DNA of 64,000 nucleotides from Athripsodes cinereus (GCA_947579605.1 OX388314.1:18969982-19033981); one strand, 5' to 3'. Positions 30,825-44,655 are shown, numbered from the stretch's first letter. Notes: generated from the letters alone by a model not told the origin. A program made the numbers and translations.

Positions 30825-32250
30825 TACTTAACAATCATGAAAATCAAATAGAATACAAAAATAATATTACTATGCGGTATTGTATTCTTTTTAAATCTAT
30901 AAAATATCTTCCAAAGTAATTTTAATGAATATCCAACTATCAATTTTTCTATGACATTGTTTAATAAATTGTGAATAGATAATATGTACGTTTTATGTAG
31001 TTATATGTCTTAATAAAGAAATCATACTTGATGTATATTTGAACATCTTTTTTTCTGTTTGGAATAAAAAATATACCTACCTTTTACACTACCATTTTAA
31101 AGACTGGAAGATCTGGAGAAGGATAAAAAAGAGAAGAAAAAGATAAACCACGGAAGAAAAGGTATCCCTGAATGTTGGAAAAAATAATGTAAGTTTTACT
31201 GTATTGTCAGCAAATATTCCATAGAGGAGATGATTTGAAATGTTTATCCAAACATAAAATATAATTAATAATATAATGTATTATTGAATTTTGTTTGTTT
31301 ATTTTTGAATTAAAATTAAAAATATTTATCTTGAATGTGTACCTTCATGGAATTGTTTGTAATCAATCTAGAAAATATTCATTCCTAATGAATGAGCATG
31401 TGATAGTCATGCCTTTATTGAGAATAGTTTTCATGGCCAGAACACGAATCAAACTTTCAAACAATATGTAACATTTTATGATTTGTTTTATCAAATTAAA
31501 ATTTTTTGGAGTTATACGAATCATTTGAGATTATTGTAAACTCAAATTCACCTTGTGTTAGACATAAACCGTTTCTGTTTAAATATATATGTACTCTTAT
31601 AATATATCTCAAGTCAAGAAATGAGCAGCGTAAAAATCCTATGGCAATATTACAAAGATCTTCTTAAGTTCTTATATTTGTACAGAACAATTAAATTATG
31701 AAGCCTCGGTAGAGAATGAGAGAATAGAATAATTCAAAAATTTAAATATCAAACAAAAGAATAACGCGGATGAGAATAATAATAAAATTCAGAAAACAAA
31801 TCGAAAAATCGCTTTAAATTTTGAATTGGAAATATCTCATTATCGTATTTCATGAAGTTAAGTTGATTTGAACATTTCATTAGATAATGTAGCTCATTGA
31901 ACGGGAGTTTATTTTGTATAAGATGGCAAATAAGGAAATCAGATGTAAGAATAGTATGTAGGTAGTATTGAGCCTAGGACATACCCGATGTAGTAAATTC
32001 CCTATCTAGTGAAACGTGAAAATTACATTCGGCCAGTATATTTTGGAAGGACGATTGAAATCCTTAGCTCTGACATTAATTTTATTACAGTAATTTCGTC
32101 CCTCCACGGACAAACTACCTCCTTCTACTTTCTCGATACGAATATCTTCTGAATATGGAACTTTTTTTACTATTGAATAAAAAACAAAACTTCAATTATT
32201 GTTTCTCAGAAGAGTAAGTCGGAGTTATTTTATTAATGTTTTTAATTTTT
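30825..32250. other. AT-rich stretch, nothing seen
   Basis: About 1.4 kb of low-complexity AT-rich DNA on both strands without a repeat, hairpin or frame that I can support. Confidence 0.45.
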
Positions 32251-32428
32251 GCTCTCCGTTTAGGCGCCCGAGTAGAATGAGTCTCCCACTTTTTTCTGTA
32301 AATTTTGGACTTTTATGTAATTTTTTTTGAAAAATATCACGTATGAAACATTTAAAATCTTCAATTATTATTAAGGGAGAAGATTAAATCATATTATATT
32401 TTTGAAACAGAAAAGATGACCTGGATAC

Positions 32429-32592
32429 GAAATTAAAAAAAATGTTTTCTTCTACTACTTATACTGTATTATGTTTTACTGTCGAGAGAGACGTCTTTCG
32501 TCTTCTAAGGACATTTTCAATCTTTACGAAATACGTCTTTTTCAACAGTAAAACATAAGGTAGAAGAAAACATATATTTTTTTAATTTCGTT
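32429..32592. mobile_element. Inverted-repeat element, family Y
   Basis: Two nested pairs of arms: ATGTTTTCTTCTAC (about 32442) with GTAGAAGAAAACAT (32560-32573), and TATGTTTTACTGT (32470) with ACAGTAAAACATA (32545). The loop has GAGAGACGTCTTTCGTCTTC and AAGGACATTTTCAATC, shared with 52206-52245, 39254-39300 and 12246-12290. A fragment of family X (GAGTCTCCCACTTTTTTCTG) lies to the left at 32280. Confidence 0.55.
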
Positions 32593-32899
32593 ATGGAAAT
32601 CTGCTACCTAAACACCGACACAGTGCATAGATGACCTGGTTCATAATTACATACAGGGAGTTACTGACAATCAACTAAATACTCTTATGTGGTTATGAAA
32701 AATATAGATCAATTATTTATAATCGGTGTGAAATCATTCACCAATCCTGAACTAATTATTTAGTTAGCACATGTTTAAATCTACTGGCTTCCTCAAACAT
32801 ACCTAATGAAGGAAGTTTAGTAGATTTATTTGAATTTAGTATTAGTTCCAAAATTAAAAATTTATCAAAGAGTCAACAAAGTATCAACGTTTACATTCA

Positions 32900-33065
32900 G
32901 ACGACAATAATTTTATTCGGGAGGTCTGACATTCATTCCAAAGATGGTGGACGGGGGAGAAATTTACCCGTGGAGATAAAAAACAAAGGAGCGAAACTCA
33001 GGCTTTGCAATTTGCCTCCGGAGTTGAAGATAAGGCCCGAGTAACATGGTTTTATATTATTACAT
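32900..33065. other. GC-richer island, function unknown
   Basis: GATGGTGGACGGGGGAG and GGAGTTGAAGATAAGGCCCG words stand out. A short plus-strand frame in good start context (AAAGATGG) encodes only 11 codons. No repeat copy in the window. Confidence 0.25.
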
Positions 33066-33069
33066 ATAT

Positions 33070-36000
33070 TAGGAAGCCACCCATACAATCATGTACAAAC
33101 AAATGTAATAAGTCTATACACATATTATTATTATTACATATTGTTATTACTAGCGTCATTCTTTTAGAAACAGTTTACTTTACCATCTGAAAAATTCAAG
33201 AGATCATTTTTTCTGTTTTATATAAATTGGTGATACATTGTATACCTAATATTTGTTTAAAAATATACCAATCTGACTTTTTATAATACCTAAATCCAAA
33301 TACACTCCCAAAAATACTCAAAGTAACAATGTGTTTACCTATATCATGAAAGAGGTCGGCAGTAATGTTCGAACATGGGATCATTCGAATATTTTATGAT
33401 GGTATTCATATTTTTTTTAAAAGAGAATGAAAATAAAATGCAATTCATGCATATTTTGTAACAAAGTACATGAAAATGGTTTGTAGGTTAATATGTTTTA
33501 TCAATAAGAACTAAATTGTTATTTGGCTATTTAATTTGTTAAAAAATAGTTTTAGACTTGTACAGGTACAAGCAGTTAGCTACTTATGTATGTATTAACT
33601 ATTTAATTCCCTCGTAACTAATGCCAAAGACCACTGGCAATCCATTGCTCAAGATAGAAAGACTTGGAGGTCTATATTTTTAGAGACCAAGGCCCTACAA
33701 GAGTTGTTCGGTCATAGAAAGTAAGTTAAGTAAGTAAGTAATAAACGGTCCAAAATCGATCTATCTATCTATACATTACTATGAATTAAAATCTGTTAAA
33801 ATATAAAATATAGGTACCATACAATATTTTTTTTTTAACTGAAACCGATCGTAAGAAACCAACCAATTTAATCAGACATGAGAATTAATAATGAGAAAAT
33901 TAGTGATTCGTTAAAAAAAACAAATGAAAAAAAAACAAAAGATAGTAGTAGCTTCATGTCATCGTGTATATTTAATTTAGTTTTGTTAATGGTTCCATTT
34001 TGTTTTCTGTCGTAGTTTGATCGTGCGATAAAAGTAAATAAATAATATGCATATAGCTACCCATAATAATAATAATGAAATGACATCACGCGGTGGAACC
34101 TGATTCGTATCTAAATTTATTTATTTAAATAGAAATTAACGCTACCCCCGATCAGGCACATTGACAGAACAATAAAAATATAAATGGAAGGTAACTTTTT
34201 TTGTTTGTAATGGGTGAGTCAAGGTGAAACTTGACACGGAGTAGTTTTGTACAATACAAATTTATTAAGCTACTAACTATTCTTTGGAAAATGAAAATAT
34301 TGTCTTTGGTTTGTTAACATTGAATATTTCTATTATACGTATTTGTATTTTTTTTATTATAATAACTGTTTGAACAAACAAAATATTTTTTGAGTCAATT
34401 TCTATAATATCATACAATTTTTGATTGTTATTTTAAAATCACAATTATTTTATGTTTCTGAATGCACAGAACTAAAACAAATGTAAAAAAGTATGTTTAC
34501 AAAGGAAACAATAATTTTAGTACTACTCTAATGTCTAACTATTGAGTATTGAACTCGCATAATTTGCAATTAGTATTTTTTTTTGTGACAGTATTTAGTG
34601 TGCTGTGAATCTTTTCTTTTAAATGCTTTCAGCTTGCTTCTACGATTATCGTTAACTTCGATTGACATACATATTTAATTAATATACTATTTTTTTCTTG
34701 TGATATAATGAAAACAATTAATTTGTTAATGAGTGAATGGTCTTAGAACAGAAAGTACAAATTTAAATATTCTGCAGTCGACCACCTTTTTATGAAGCGA
34801 ATATTAAAAAAAAAACTCAGTGTCACAACGCACCACAGCTTACCCCAGGTAGGATGACTATTTTTTAACAGGATGTACCTACTGCCTATTCACTGAGCGA
34901 ACATTTAAAATAAAAATAATAATAACATACAAAATGTTTGTTGATAAACACAAGGAATTACACGGTATTTAACTTTGTTAATTTACAACCTTAAATTATC
35001 ATAATTATTCTTATTTGTTCACAGAATTAATTATTTAATGTAATACCATTAATCGTCGACTACTTGAATAAATAATATGTGTATGTTTGTATATTTATTA
35101 CTTTTTTTTACAAAACTGTCGACATCTGTTTTGAATTTTAATGATTATCATTAATTACCTACCATAGACTTGGCCTGGATTTATATTAAATGCCCATTGT
35201 TCTTTTCCAACTTCATTTTTTTGTTTTTTTTATTTCTTTGTGAATTATCTGTTTCTAAGTAGAATTGATCACATTATACACAATATTATTTTATTGGTAA
35301 ACATATCATTAGTTTGGAGTATATGTTAAGATTTACTGTAATGTTATATAGAACATATTGCTTTTTTCGACCATTAGATTTAAATAAAGTGTTTTTTACT
35401 CATTAAACGATTGCTACACCGTTCACTAATGATTAAATTTTAAAATTGACATGGAAAGTTGTCAATTTTTTAATACAAATCAAAGAGGTTCAATTCTTTC
35501 TTGTTTTCCTAAGAGGAACTTTTGAATGAATGATCATAACTATATACATTTCTGAAATCAGTTGCTTTCACTATAAGTGTTCCTCTTAATATCAATGATT
35601 TCTTCAACTCACAATAATAAAGACAACTAATTTCTCATTTACTGGGTGTTTATCATAAAATAAACATTGATTTTTTAAATTTTAAAATTTCGTTCCTTTT
35701 CAATGATAAGAAATTTAACTAAATATTAGCACTGACTATTAAGGCAGGTCAGAAAACTTGGAGATGAATTGTACTTTAGAGAAAGCCTGATAAAAGCTGA
35801 TAGCCATCAAGGAAACAAAAATAAGGCATTCAGAATAAGAAGATTATTTAAAAATACTCAAATAATTGTTAATGTTATAACATTCTTGTCAACATATGGA
35901 TTTCTGTAATTCGTTTTAAAAACGTCAACTGTTTTAACCGTTTGGTCGCGTTGATGATTGTTGAAAAGGGTTAATGGTTAACTCATTATGTCACGTCGCT

Positions 36001-36350
36001 ATTAAAACTATATCAGGTGAATTTAATTCGATTATAATTATATTCACCTTCGTTATAAATCGTGAATAAAATATCATCGTATATTATATAATTATCGTTG
36101 TTTGAAGATGTTTTATTAATTTTATTTCCTTTCCACACTTGGTATATATTTAAAACTATGTACTAAGGCGCTGACCATATGGCAAATAAGTCGATGGTAA
36201 TAATTGAAGAATAATGATGAGAATATCCCACAAAGTCCTCATTTGTAATAATTATACAATTTAATGAACTTGGTGGTGAAATAGTTAAGTTCAAGAATCT
36301 TTTGTTCATATAAAAATTCTAGGTTTGATATTTTGGCTAATGAAGAAATT
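33070..36350. other. Long AT-rich gene-free stretch
   Basis: About 3.3 kb with no recognisable gene. A TAAG microsatellite lies at about 33723-33742. The word AGCGAA(T/C)ATT occurs twice, near 34796 and 34897. Otherwise A/T runs and short chance frames. Confidence 0.45.
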
Positions 36351-36355
36351 ATTTT

Positions 36356-36493
36356 TATTATTATAAATAAATCACTTATTTAGTACTTCAAACGTGACTT
36401 TATTGGCCTGATAATGAGAACGGAAGCTCTTGAAAGACCAATTAAGTCACAGTAGAAGAAGTAAATAGGTAAATGTTTTATTTATAATAATTT
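36356..36493. mobile_element. MITE family W, copy 1
   Basis: The left arm ATTATAAATAAATCACTTA pairs with TAAATGTTTTATTTATAAT at the right with mismatches. The centre GAGAACGGAAGCTCTTGAAA and ACCAATTAAGTCACAG matches the centre of the copy at 46041-46192. Confidence 0.55.
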
Positions 36494-36619
36494 AACATAA
36501 TCTTTTGTACGGATACGTAGGCTGAGATATCCGGGTGTGTCTGGTGGATCTTTCTTCAATAAACTTTCTCCAAGAACTGTCGGTAGAAAATGTCAACTTT
36601 TAAGAAATTCTTTACAAAT

Positions 36620-36790
36620 TCTTAGTGGAAGACCTTTCTACGAGTAAATCCTGGATTCGATTTCTACTACTGCAGACCTACTCCACCTTAATAATGTAAG
36701 CATATTGCTTTCTGTGAAGGTGCTAATGTTGTATTTGGCTTTATTCCAAATAATTTGGAGGGCGCTTTTTGTATTTGATTTGATTTTTAC
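36620..36790 (+). mobile_element. Diverged SINE, S1-like
   Basis: CCTGGATTCGATTTC is a weak B box, and TTTCTGTGAAGGTGCTAATG then TTGTATTTGGCTTTAT align with the S1 body (TTACTGTGAAAGGTGTATAA then GGTTGTATTTGGGTTTAT). No poly-A tail or target duplication is clear, so it is an old copy. Confidence 0.45.
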
Positions 36791-36799
36791 ACAGTTATG

Positions 36800-38575
36800 A
36801 GTTGTGATGGATATGAAAAATAATATCAAGAAAGTATGACTAAATTTATTGTTGATTTTGCATAGGTTGTTTGATCATAATGAAAAACATCTGTATCGAT
36901 AAAACAATAATGATATTCATGATATAAAAATAATAAAAATATCGAATGATATTTGTCATTTATCGTTCGCCGTATGGCGGATGTGACTGGATAAAATTTT
37001 ATATTAAAATTAAATTATTATAATTCGATACAAATATGTATTTAATAATAAGTAATTAATTAAATATGCATAGGGGAACATGCTGTCGGGGATATGAACC
37101 TGGATACTGCATAAGACACATAATAATAACAATCTTATTTCGGATGAAAACTACAATATGTCAAAAAGTGTTATTTTTTTATTTCCATTTATTTTTATGA
37201 ATGCTGAATGAATTTTTATTAATGAAGCTATGACAATGAATAATACAATAAAACAGTTAAATGGACAATTAAAGTATCTAATACCTATTTAAAAATTAAT
37301 ATGAAGTTATTTTTTAGCACGATCATTCAAAATATTTTCAACATTTACATTTACCTTTTAATTGATTGTTAGCATATAAAATTATTGTGTTCACCTTTTA
37401 CGTTTTCAAGTACGAAATTATTGTTAAAAAATTATTGTGGATATATGTGGTTATTGTTGTCTTTTGCACTGCATATTACACCAAGAAAAATTAACGTTAT
37501 TTTGGTATGTCGTATTAATTCATCTCCTATAAATATCACAATGTAAAGACGATTATATATTAGAAAAGAGCATAATAATATAAACTAAAAAATTATATTG
37601 GTTTGTCAATTAAGCCAAAAATTGATTAAGTGCTAAAATGTTTTAAATGTAGGTAGGTAACTATATTTTATCTGTATGTAATTACCCCGTGACTTGTCTT
37701 TTTAAAACAAATAAGTCACACTATTATTACTAAATACCGTGTTTAGTCTTGTTTTATTTTATTTTAATAAACTTCCAGGTCGATAACATAAACGACAGAG
37801 AGTAGTTTTACTCCGAGGCGACGTTATACACAAGGTGTATTGATTCCGATGACAGGTGTTAAAGGAACTATGCATTGTGTTCAAATGTGGGTGACACTAT
37901 AAATTTTTGAATTAAGTAGGTGTGCATTCTATATTTGAAATTAAACGCTTGTGTTAATTTATTGGACGCGTTCATTATTTGTTAATGCTAATCGGTAATA
38001 ATATTCTCCATAATTTATTGGTTTTTAAAAGATACGATCATTTAGTTTCTTTTTTATTGATTTTAAATAATTCAATTGTAATTTCAACATGTTATCTTAT
38101 ACATTATTTTACAATGAATGTGTTTTTTTTTGTAGAATGAATAAGTATATCTACGAACAACAATACAATATTCTGTATTTAATATTTTCTTAAAAAGAAT
38201 GAATACATATAAAAAAACACATGTAAAATGTGCAAATATTAGTAAATTTGGGAAATTTATTAATTATATCTTCTTTTTAAAGGTTTTCTAGAATAAATAT
38301 ATAATGAATAGATTTTTACTTTTTATTTAGCGTTGATGCAAAAAATGATTGTAAAGTAGTGCAAGTTGTTTCTTTTTATGGTTCCGAAACCCACAAATTA
38401 CCTCAATTGTAAGATGCTGCGATGGTAAACTAGTTTTTTGGGTTAGTTGGAAGATATCGCGTCCCTGCGATAAACTCGCCCATTGTGCAAAATTATTCGT
38501 TTATACCATGTAACCTTATCATTTGTATCCATATATTTTGTACAATAAATATTATTATTATTATTATAAACTAAT
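36800..38575. other. AT-rich gene-free stretch
   Basis: No gene or repeat family recognised. Around 37770-37900 a GC-richer patch (CTCCGAGGCGACGTTATAC) appears, but it holds no frame or structure that I can name. Confidence 0.4.
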
Positions 38576-38579
38576 ATGA

Positions 38580-38770
38580 ATAAATAAACACAATTAACAC
38601 GAGGTGGTTGGAATCTCGGACCTTTGATTAAGAAAAAGCAAGTTTTAACCACGCTGCCAACTTACTTCAACAATTACACTAGTAGGTATGTTGCTTACTA
38701 TGAAAGTTTTTAAAGGGGTGTTTTGGATTTATAAACAAACCCTAATTATCTTTAATAATATACTTACTTA
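38580..38770. mobile_element. SINE remnants, tRNA-like head and S1-like tail
   Basis: On the minus strand 38600-38660 reads GTTGGCAGCGTGGTTAAAAC ... GGTCCGAGATTCCAACC, a tRNA-like head with A and B box spacing. To its right, on the plus strand, GCTTACTATGAAAG and GGATTTATAAACAAACCC resemble the S1 tail. The opposite orientations suggest two separate old insertions. Confidence 0.4.
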
Positions 38771-38939
38771 TGATATGGAAAGCTAGGTATCCAAGATTAT
38801 TAGGTACATAATATAATGTATATGTTATGATATGTGTACTGTTGTAGTATCGTATGTACCTATACGTGTATAAGTATGTGTGTATAATATTATTGAATAC
38901 GATTTGCATACATAGATCGGCATATCCAATATATGTAAT

Positions 38940-39060
38940 AATATAATATCGGATACCTACACACTTATTCCTACTGCTATAACTACTCAGTGGGGTGGGG
39001 AGGGATTTGTGACAGAGGGATAGAACTGTTGGTTAGCGAAAATACTTTCTAAATTTGGTC
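38940..39060. other. Small G-rich island
   Basis: CAGTGGGGTGGGGAGGGATT and GGGATAGAACTGTTGG in AT-rich surroundings. No frame or repeat. Confidence 0.25.
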
Positions 39061-39249
39061 AAGTACTCAGATCAAAAATTCTAATCGGAACTTTCTATAA
39101 ACCTTTACTTAATATTATTTAGTGATTTCTAACAATATCAAACTTAACTTTTACAATAATCGATATAACAAATTTCACTGTGGTGGTGTTTAAGTAGTAA
39201 AATTTCATGATTCTATTAAAATCAAATGTTTTTTCACTGCACTGGTTTT

Positions 39250-39320
39250 TATTGAGAGAGAAGTCTTTCTTCATTCAACGAAAATGTCCATGAATGAAGA
39301 GAGACGTCTCTTGTCAGAGC
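39250..39320 (+). repeat. Dispersed family Y fragment
   Basis: TTGAGAGAGAAGTCTTTCTT and AATGTCCATG, then an inverted AAGAGAGACGTCTCTTG, as in the family Y loop. Confidence 0.4.
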
Positions 39321-39324
39321 TTGT

Positions 39325-40685
39325 CTGTTCTACCTAATTAACTGTTATTAGTGGTTTTTCAAATAATTGTACTTAATGCGTACATTGTGTATTCATACAC
39401 TTTGTTTAGTGAAATATTAAATCCCATCTCTCCCTTTGGTTTCAATACTGTGGATTGGTTTGCAGTAAAGTATTGTATCTTTTATTCAATACTTTGCTTC
39501 TTATCAAAATAGGTATTTGAATCACCAATAATTGTTCTTTTTTCTAATTTTGATCGTAACAGTTGAAAATTCTTTAGACTATTAATGATATACTTCTTTT
39601 ATCGTCATATTGTTTATCGCAGATATCTTTGGTTCGTTATTTCTGCGTCGATTGGATAATGCGGGTGGTGGGTGTAAATATTGTTTGGGAGAGTTCGGGG
39701 ACATTTTGTTATATACAAACACAATCCTAATGGACAAATATACAAACGCCTGCCCTGTTCAGGGATGGGGTTAACGAAAATATGCAATATTTTACATGTC
39801 GTCCATTTTTGTACTCGGACCGTGGAATGAACAAACTATAATACATTATTTACAATACATACAGCTTTACAAACATCGAGAGAAATATTGAGTGCATAAC
39901 TCATGCTCCATCTATCTATATAACCTCTATACTTACTAACTGTATGTAATAACGTAATAATATAACTCTGCTTATAATTTAAGTACGACTTTGAGAGCAA
40001 ACTTTTTTTTGTATTGTCAAGAAAATCAAACGATGTTGTTAAAAATTATTATATTAGACATATCCTTACGTAAGTGCGTTGAAATATTTAAATGATGTGG
40101 AACAGTGGAATGGTAAGACGAGAAAACTGATAAAAATATTTAACGTGTGGATTGAGAATTAGTTTCAAATATATCTAACATTTTTCACGATTATTAATAA
40201 TCAAATTGAAAATAATACTACCTTTATATAGAAATATTTATGAAAATAATCATGAAATTTATGTGAGTAAAAAACACTAATTAAACAGTACATATGTTTT
40301 CATATTTCTATCGCAGATTTTCCCAATTCTGTAGATCATGATTTCCTAAGAAATATGGATAAAGCTCCACGCTACCCTCCTATGTTACTTTACTTTAAAT
40401 TATTATACAAAGCTTTTTTTTAATTAATCCTTTCCTTACCGTTGAGATATTTTAGTAGGAATAATATGAGCGAATTACTAATGATAATTAACAAAAAGAA
40501 AAATACTTACTAATAGATTCAGAAAATAAATTAAATGTGAATTTCTAAGATGGCATAGTTGAATGGAAATTGAATATATTTATAAAAAGAAGCTATTCAA
40601 AAAACGTAATGAGTTTATTTTAAAGTGATGTCATGACGTCTGATATTTTTTCTTAGGAAATACTTGGTTAAATTAAAATTTATTA
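39325..40685. other. AT-rich stretch with weak GC-richer patch
   Basis: About 39650-39830 is somewhat GC-richer (GCGGGTGGTGGGTG, CGCCTGCCCTGTTCAGGGAT), otherwise nothing. No gene supported. Confidence 0.4.
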
Positions 40686-40689
40686 CATA

Positions 40690-41142
40690 TATATATAATG
40701 AGTTACAATCCATTGGATTGGTCTGCAACGAGTTTGGATTTTCTTCTCCATTCCTCCCTATTCTCAGCCAGTCTTTTCAGCTCTACGTATGAGCCACAGT
40801 TCATGTCCCTCTTCAGTTCGTCCATATACGCATCTCTTGGTCGGCCTCTGCCATTTGTCCCCTCGGTCTTACCCTCCGCGATGGCGATGAGTAGTCCTGG
40901 GTGCCTGATGTTGTGGCCAATCCAGTTAGCTCGTTGTTGGCTGATTCTCTTAAGCTGTTGCCTTTTTTCGCCTACCCTGGTTAATACTCCTTCGTTTTCG
41001 ACGTGTTCCGACCAATGGATCTTCAGTATGCGTCTGTAGCACCACATCTCAAAGGCCGCCAACCGTCCGCTTTCACTCTTGCTGATGGTACACGTCTCAT
41101 AACCATAAAGCAGAATACTCCATACAAAGGCTTTAGGCTAAA
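40690..41142 (-). pseudogene. LINE ORF2 C-terminal end, copy 1, 5'-truncated
   Basis: The minus strand is open from the truncation near 41140 to a stop at 40703. It reads LLYGYETCTISKSESGRL, then FEMWCYRRILKIHWSEHV, NWIGHNIRH and GRGRPRDAYMDELKRDM. The WCYRR..KI.W.EHV block, the GH.IRH block and the RGRPR tail are the usual C-terminal landmarks of insect LINE ORF2 proteins (endonuclease/reverse-transcriptase type). It ends at an ATATAT tail at about 40690. The reverse transcriptase itself is missing through 5' truncation, the normal fate of LINE insertions. A second copy lies at 52700-53110. Confidence 0.8.
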
Positions 41143-41339
41143 AAGATTAATATGCTTAAATGAAATAATTTCATAGTATTATTAATCAAAAAATTATTAT
41201 TTTCTTAATAACATACAATCTGTAAGTGAATACTTAAATAATATATTTATACCTAGGATTTTACTATTTGTGATACGTATGTATAAAAAGTACGTATTTA
41301 TAGATTCGCATGCTGTGTTCAATAAATCTAAAGCTTCCA

Positions 41340-41560
41340 CGGGCACTTTTTGCGATATGAAATATTGGATTTGAATACAATATGAGATGACCCCGTTGTA
41401 GAGGGTGAGTAGAGTGAAAGGGTTGGTTGTTGTATTGAGACGGGTATAGGAGATGGGGGGTGGGGATACATACCAGGGGGTTGGATGTTGAATTGGTGCT
41501 AGGAATGTGATTTAAAAAGGATCTTAGTGATACGTTTTATTGTGATATTGGAGATCGTGT
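41340..41560. other. G-rich island, function unknown
   Basis: TAGAGGGTGAGTAGAGTG and GGAGATGGGGGGTGGGG lie in AT-rich flanks. No frame of note. Confidence 0.3.
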
Positions 41561-41564
41561 AATC

Positions 41565-42465
41565 CTTTTTTTGTTTTTTTTTTATTCTCTCCTTCCTACA
41601 CAGTTTCCACTTTGTCAATTTGAAATTTAAGCATGCAAGGGATTGGATTTAGTATACGGGTCTAGATATGAAATATTATTATTATTTTAGTAAAGTACCT
41701 ACCTACTTTGGATTATTTTATTATTATTATTGAACAAAATCGGTATAGGTATAACATAGATTCAGAAATTTAATATTATAAAATTTACGTGTTATTGAGG
41801 AATGGATTAGAAAACCCAAACTCGCTGCATACCAATCCAATGGATTATATAATATACACACTATATAATATAAGTATTTGTACAAGAAGTATATTTAAAA
41901 AAATAATCATTTATAGGTTTGTACACTGCAACGCACAACATTTTTAATTATTTTGTAAAACTACTCGAGTTTTGACATGTAATGTTTTTTCAAACTCAAG
42001 TAACTCTGATACAAAACTCAAAACAACCTAACTCTAATACTCGTAAAGTACTTGCAAAACTAAATAATCATATTTTATTTCTTAATTATTATTATGGTTC
42101 TGTAGGATATTTAATGTCTTATTCAGGATGTTTTACGAAACCTTGCTTTTGACAGGACACTCAAAATTGACAGAAAAAAGTGAGAGACCTATTCTTTGCT
42201 AGGTCCAGTAAAATTCTTTTGTACCTAATCAAAACATAATCATAATAAAGATTATATACTTGTTATAAGTAAAATGCGAGCATAAGTCGATTGTATTATT
42301 TTCCATTGTACAATATCTATTTTGTCAATATTTATCAATTTATAAATCGTTTAGTTTTGGCAAATGTGTGGTAGCAATATCTAAAAGAAAAATGAAATTG
42401 TGGTAAACATATTAAACATTTCATATCGAAATATAGAGTAGGTGCCTACTTACGACTTTACAGTA
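41565..42465. other. AT-rich stretch with family X fragment
   Basis: At about 42148-42212, GACAGGACACTCAAAATTGA, AAAAGTGAGAGACC and ATTCTTTGCTAGGTCC match part of family X. Otherwise no feature. Confidence 0.4.
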
Positions 42466-42469
42466 TGTA

Positions 42470-42840
42470 TGTAATATGGTGGAGGTTATAATAGGTAGAT
42501 ATTGGGTGTACGTGAGCCCAGAAAGTGAGTGAGCGAGTGTGTAGCAATCCACTTAGAAAAATTATCATCGCGGTAACAAAATACGAGAATCGAAGATTAA
42601 AAAGGAGGTGGATATAAATCTTGAGAACGTGCTAAACCTGACGGGGTGTCGTTCAGGTCACCGCAGAAAGAGGGTTTGACATATCTTCGGTTGGATAATG
42701 AAGGATGCTTCTGGGTTCTGGATGGAGAAGTGGTGGGATCCGTGCAGTAGTAGTGGTAGCGGATTGTGGGAGAACTCTTGTGTACGTGGTGACACGAAGA
42801 GTGAAAGGGTGGAGGTTACCTTGCGATAACATCACATAAT
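42470..42840. other. GC-richer island, function unknown
   Basis: About 370 bases with CCTGACGGGGTGTCGTTCAG, GTGGTGGGATCCGTGCAG and GTGGTGACACGAAG words. Frames are short on both strands. It is single-copy in the window and one of the longest such islands. Confidence 0.3.
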
Positions 42841-42844
42841 AATA

Positions 42845-44655
42845 CTACTGCACTATGTATGTTTGAAGTAAAATATTATTACGAGAAATATTACGGTGAG
42901 AGTTTTGAATTCAAATAGAACAATTTGATTCAAATGAGTATTAGTTTTTAGTGAATAAAACTGAATTGTGAACTTGTATTGTCTAATGCACAAACATAAT
43001 TTAATTAACTTTTATGTGTATTGTATATACTGCTTTAACTGAATTTTTCACTCGAAGTATATGGTTTATTAACCTTTAGAAGTACCTAGAGTGTCTATTC
43101 TTTCTTTCTAATCCAATCAGTTTATCGATTTGTTAAGATATTTCTTAAATTTCAACGTTTTTTCAGAACTTATATTGTAATTTGAAAATGATGAATTTAA
43201 TTTCTGATGCAGTTTATTGATTGTTAATGTTGTAAATTACAAATTATCAAGACTAACAAAAAAATATTACCGACCAACTCCGTGTTCTTCAGTTAAAGTG
43301 AATAATAATGGAAGAAGTAATATGGTTGTAGATACGCATGAAGATATGGAACAGCATATTATTATTATTAATAGAAGAAAAAGAAGAAATATCATCGTCT
43401 TCACAAGGACATGACGAAATAGAGATACCTATATTCATATTATTATCATATGGAATATGTATCCTTAACTAATCTTTCAATTCTTATACTATGATGGTAA
43501 CATTTCGTTCAAGAGATTTTTATTTTATTTATTATAAGGTTCAAAATAGATGTCTGATACATCTAACCATAGATAAATATGCAAAATTCACTCAAATCAT
43601 GCACAATAAACCTATTCCAGAAACGTATTTAACTTCATGCAGAGATCCCGCAAACACTCGGTTATTTCATTTGTTGTATCGGCAGTAACATTGTAACACT
43701 TCATTTGAAATTATATAATTAAAAGAATAATATTTTTTATTATTGTTCAGTGTTACTTTTGAGTAAGTATTACAAACACTCGATCGGTTTTGCGGGCTCC
43801 GAGTTCGTGCATTTGTTATACATTGCTATAAAAATTCAACATTCACACTATCATAATTTATTTTAAAAATCATGATTAAAAAAAAAATTGGACTTGAACA
43901 AGCTATACCTTATCTTTTTATTTAGATTTTTTTTTTAAATTTTCTATTTTATTGGCATTATCAATGTGATAAGTACGCGACATGACTATATACGAAGAGT
44001 TTTTTTCCTACGTATAAAAAAAACTGTATATGACACTGAAATACAGTACTAATCTAAATATTTCATTTTTGTTCTCATTGTATTTAGCAAATACTTGATT
44101 TCACTTAATAAAGCCGGTCACTATTAGAATATTGAGAAAAGGGTGACTTCATTGCCATAAAATCTGCCTTGTATTACTGAAATGATCATTTAAGGGTGAA
44201 TAAATAAATAAATATGTAGATAGATAAACATTTCTTAATAAACGAAATTTATGTATAACGAAACTTTTTGCTGTATTTTTATAAAGACTGTTTGGGAAGA
44301 AACAACACGTGCTTGTGAAAATATTAAATTTGTGATTTGTTTATTTTTGATATATATTTTTACATGAATGGTTAGTAAGTAGTCGTTGACTGTCTTGAAG
44401 AGATGAGAAGGAAAGGTCTTAAAAGGTTTATTTTAACCCTTATAAAAAGAAAATGATTGAGTTTATCGATAAAATAAAATAAACAAAACAGTCATTTGCA
44501 TACATATTTTATACGATACATCCTTAGGTACATCCTATTACTAAAAGAGGGTATTGGAGTAAACTATGAAAATGTCTCTAAACTGAAATAGATACTTAAA
44601 TTAATGTTACAATTTTTATGACAGGTTATTGAGTGCCTGAAAAAAAAATATAATT
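42845..44655. other. AT-rich gene-free stretch
   Basis: No repeat family or gene could be supported. A small GC-richer patch at about 43775-43815 (CTCGATCGGTTTTGCGGGCT) has no identifiable function. Confidence 0.4.

Noticed and set aside
32940..32980. Short frame with IYPW, recalling the Hox hexapeptide
   Set aside because: Only 11 codons, no homeobox nearby, no splice donor of note. The match is too short to mean anything.
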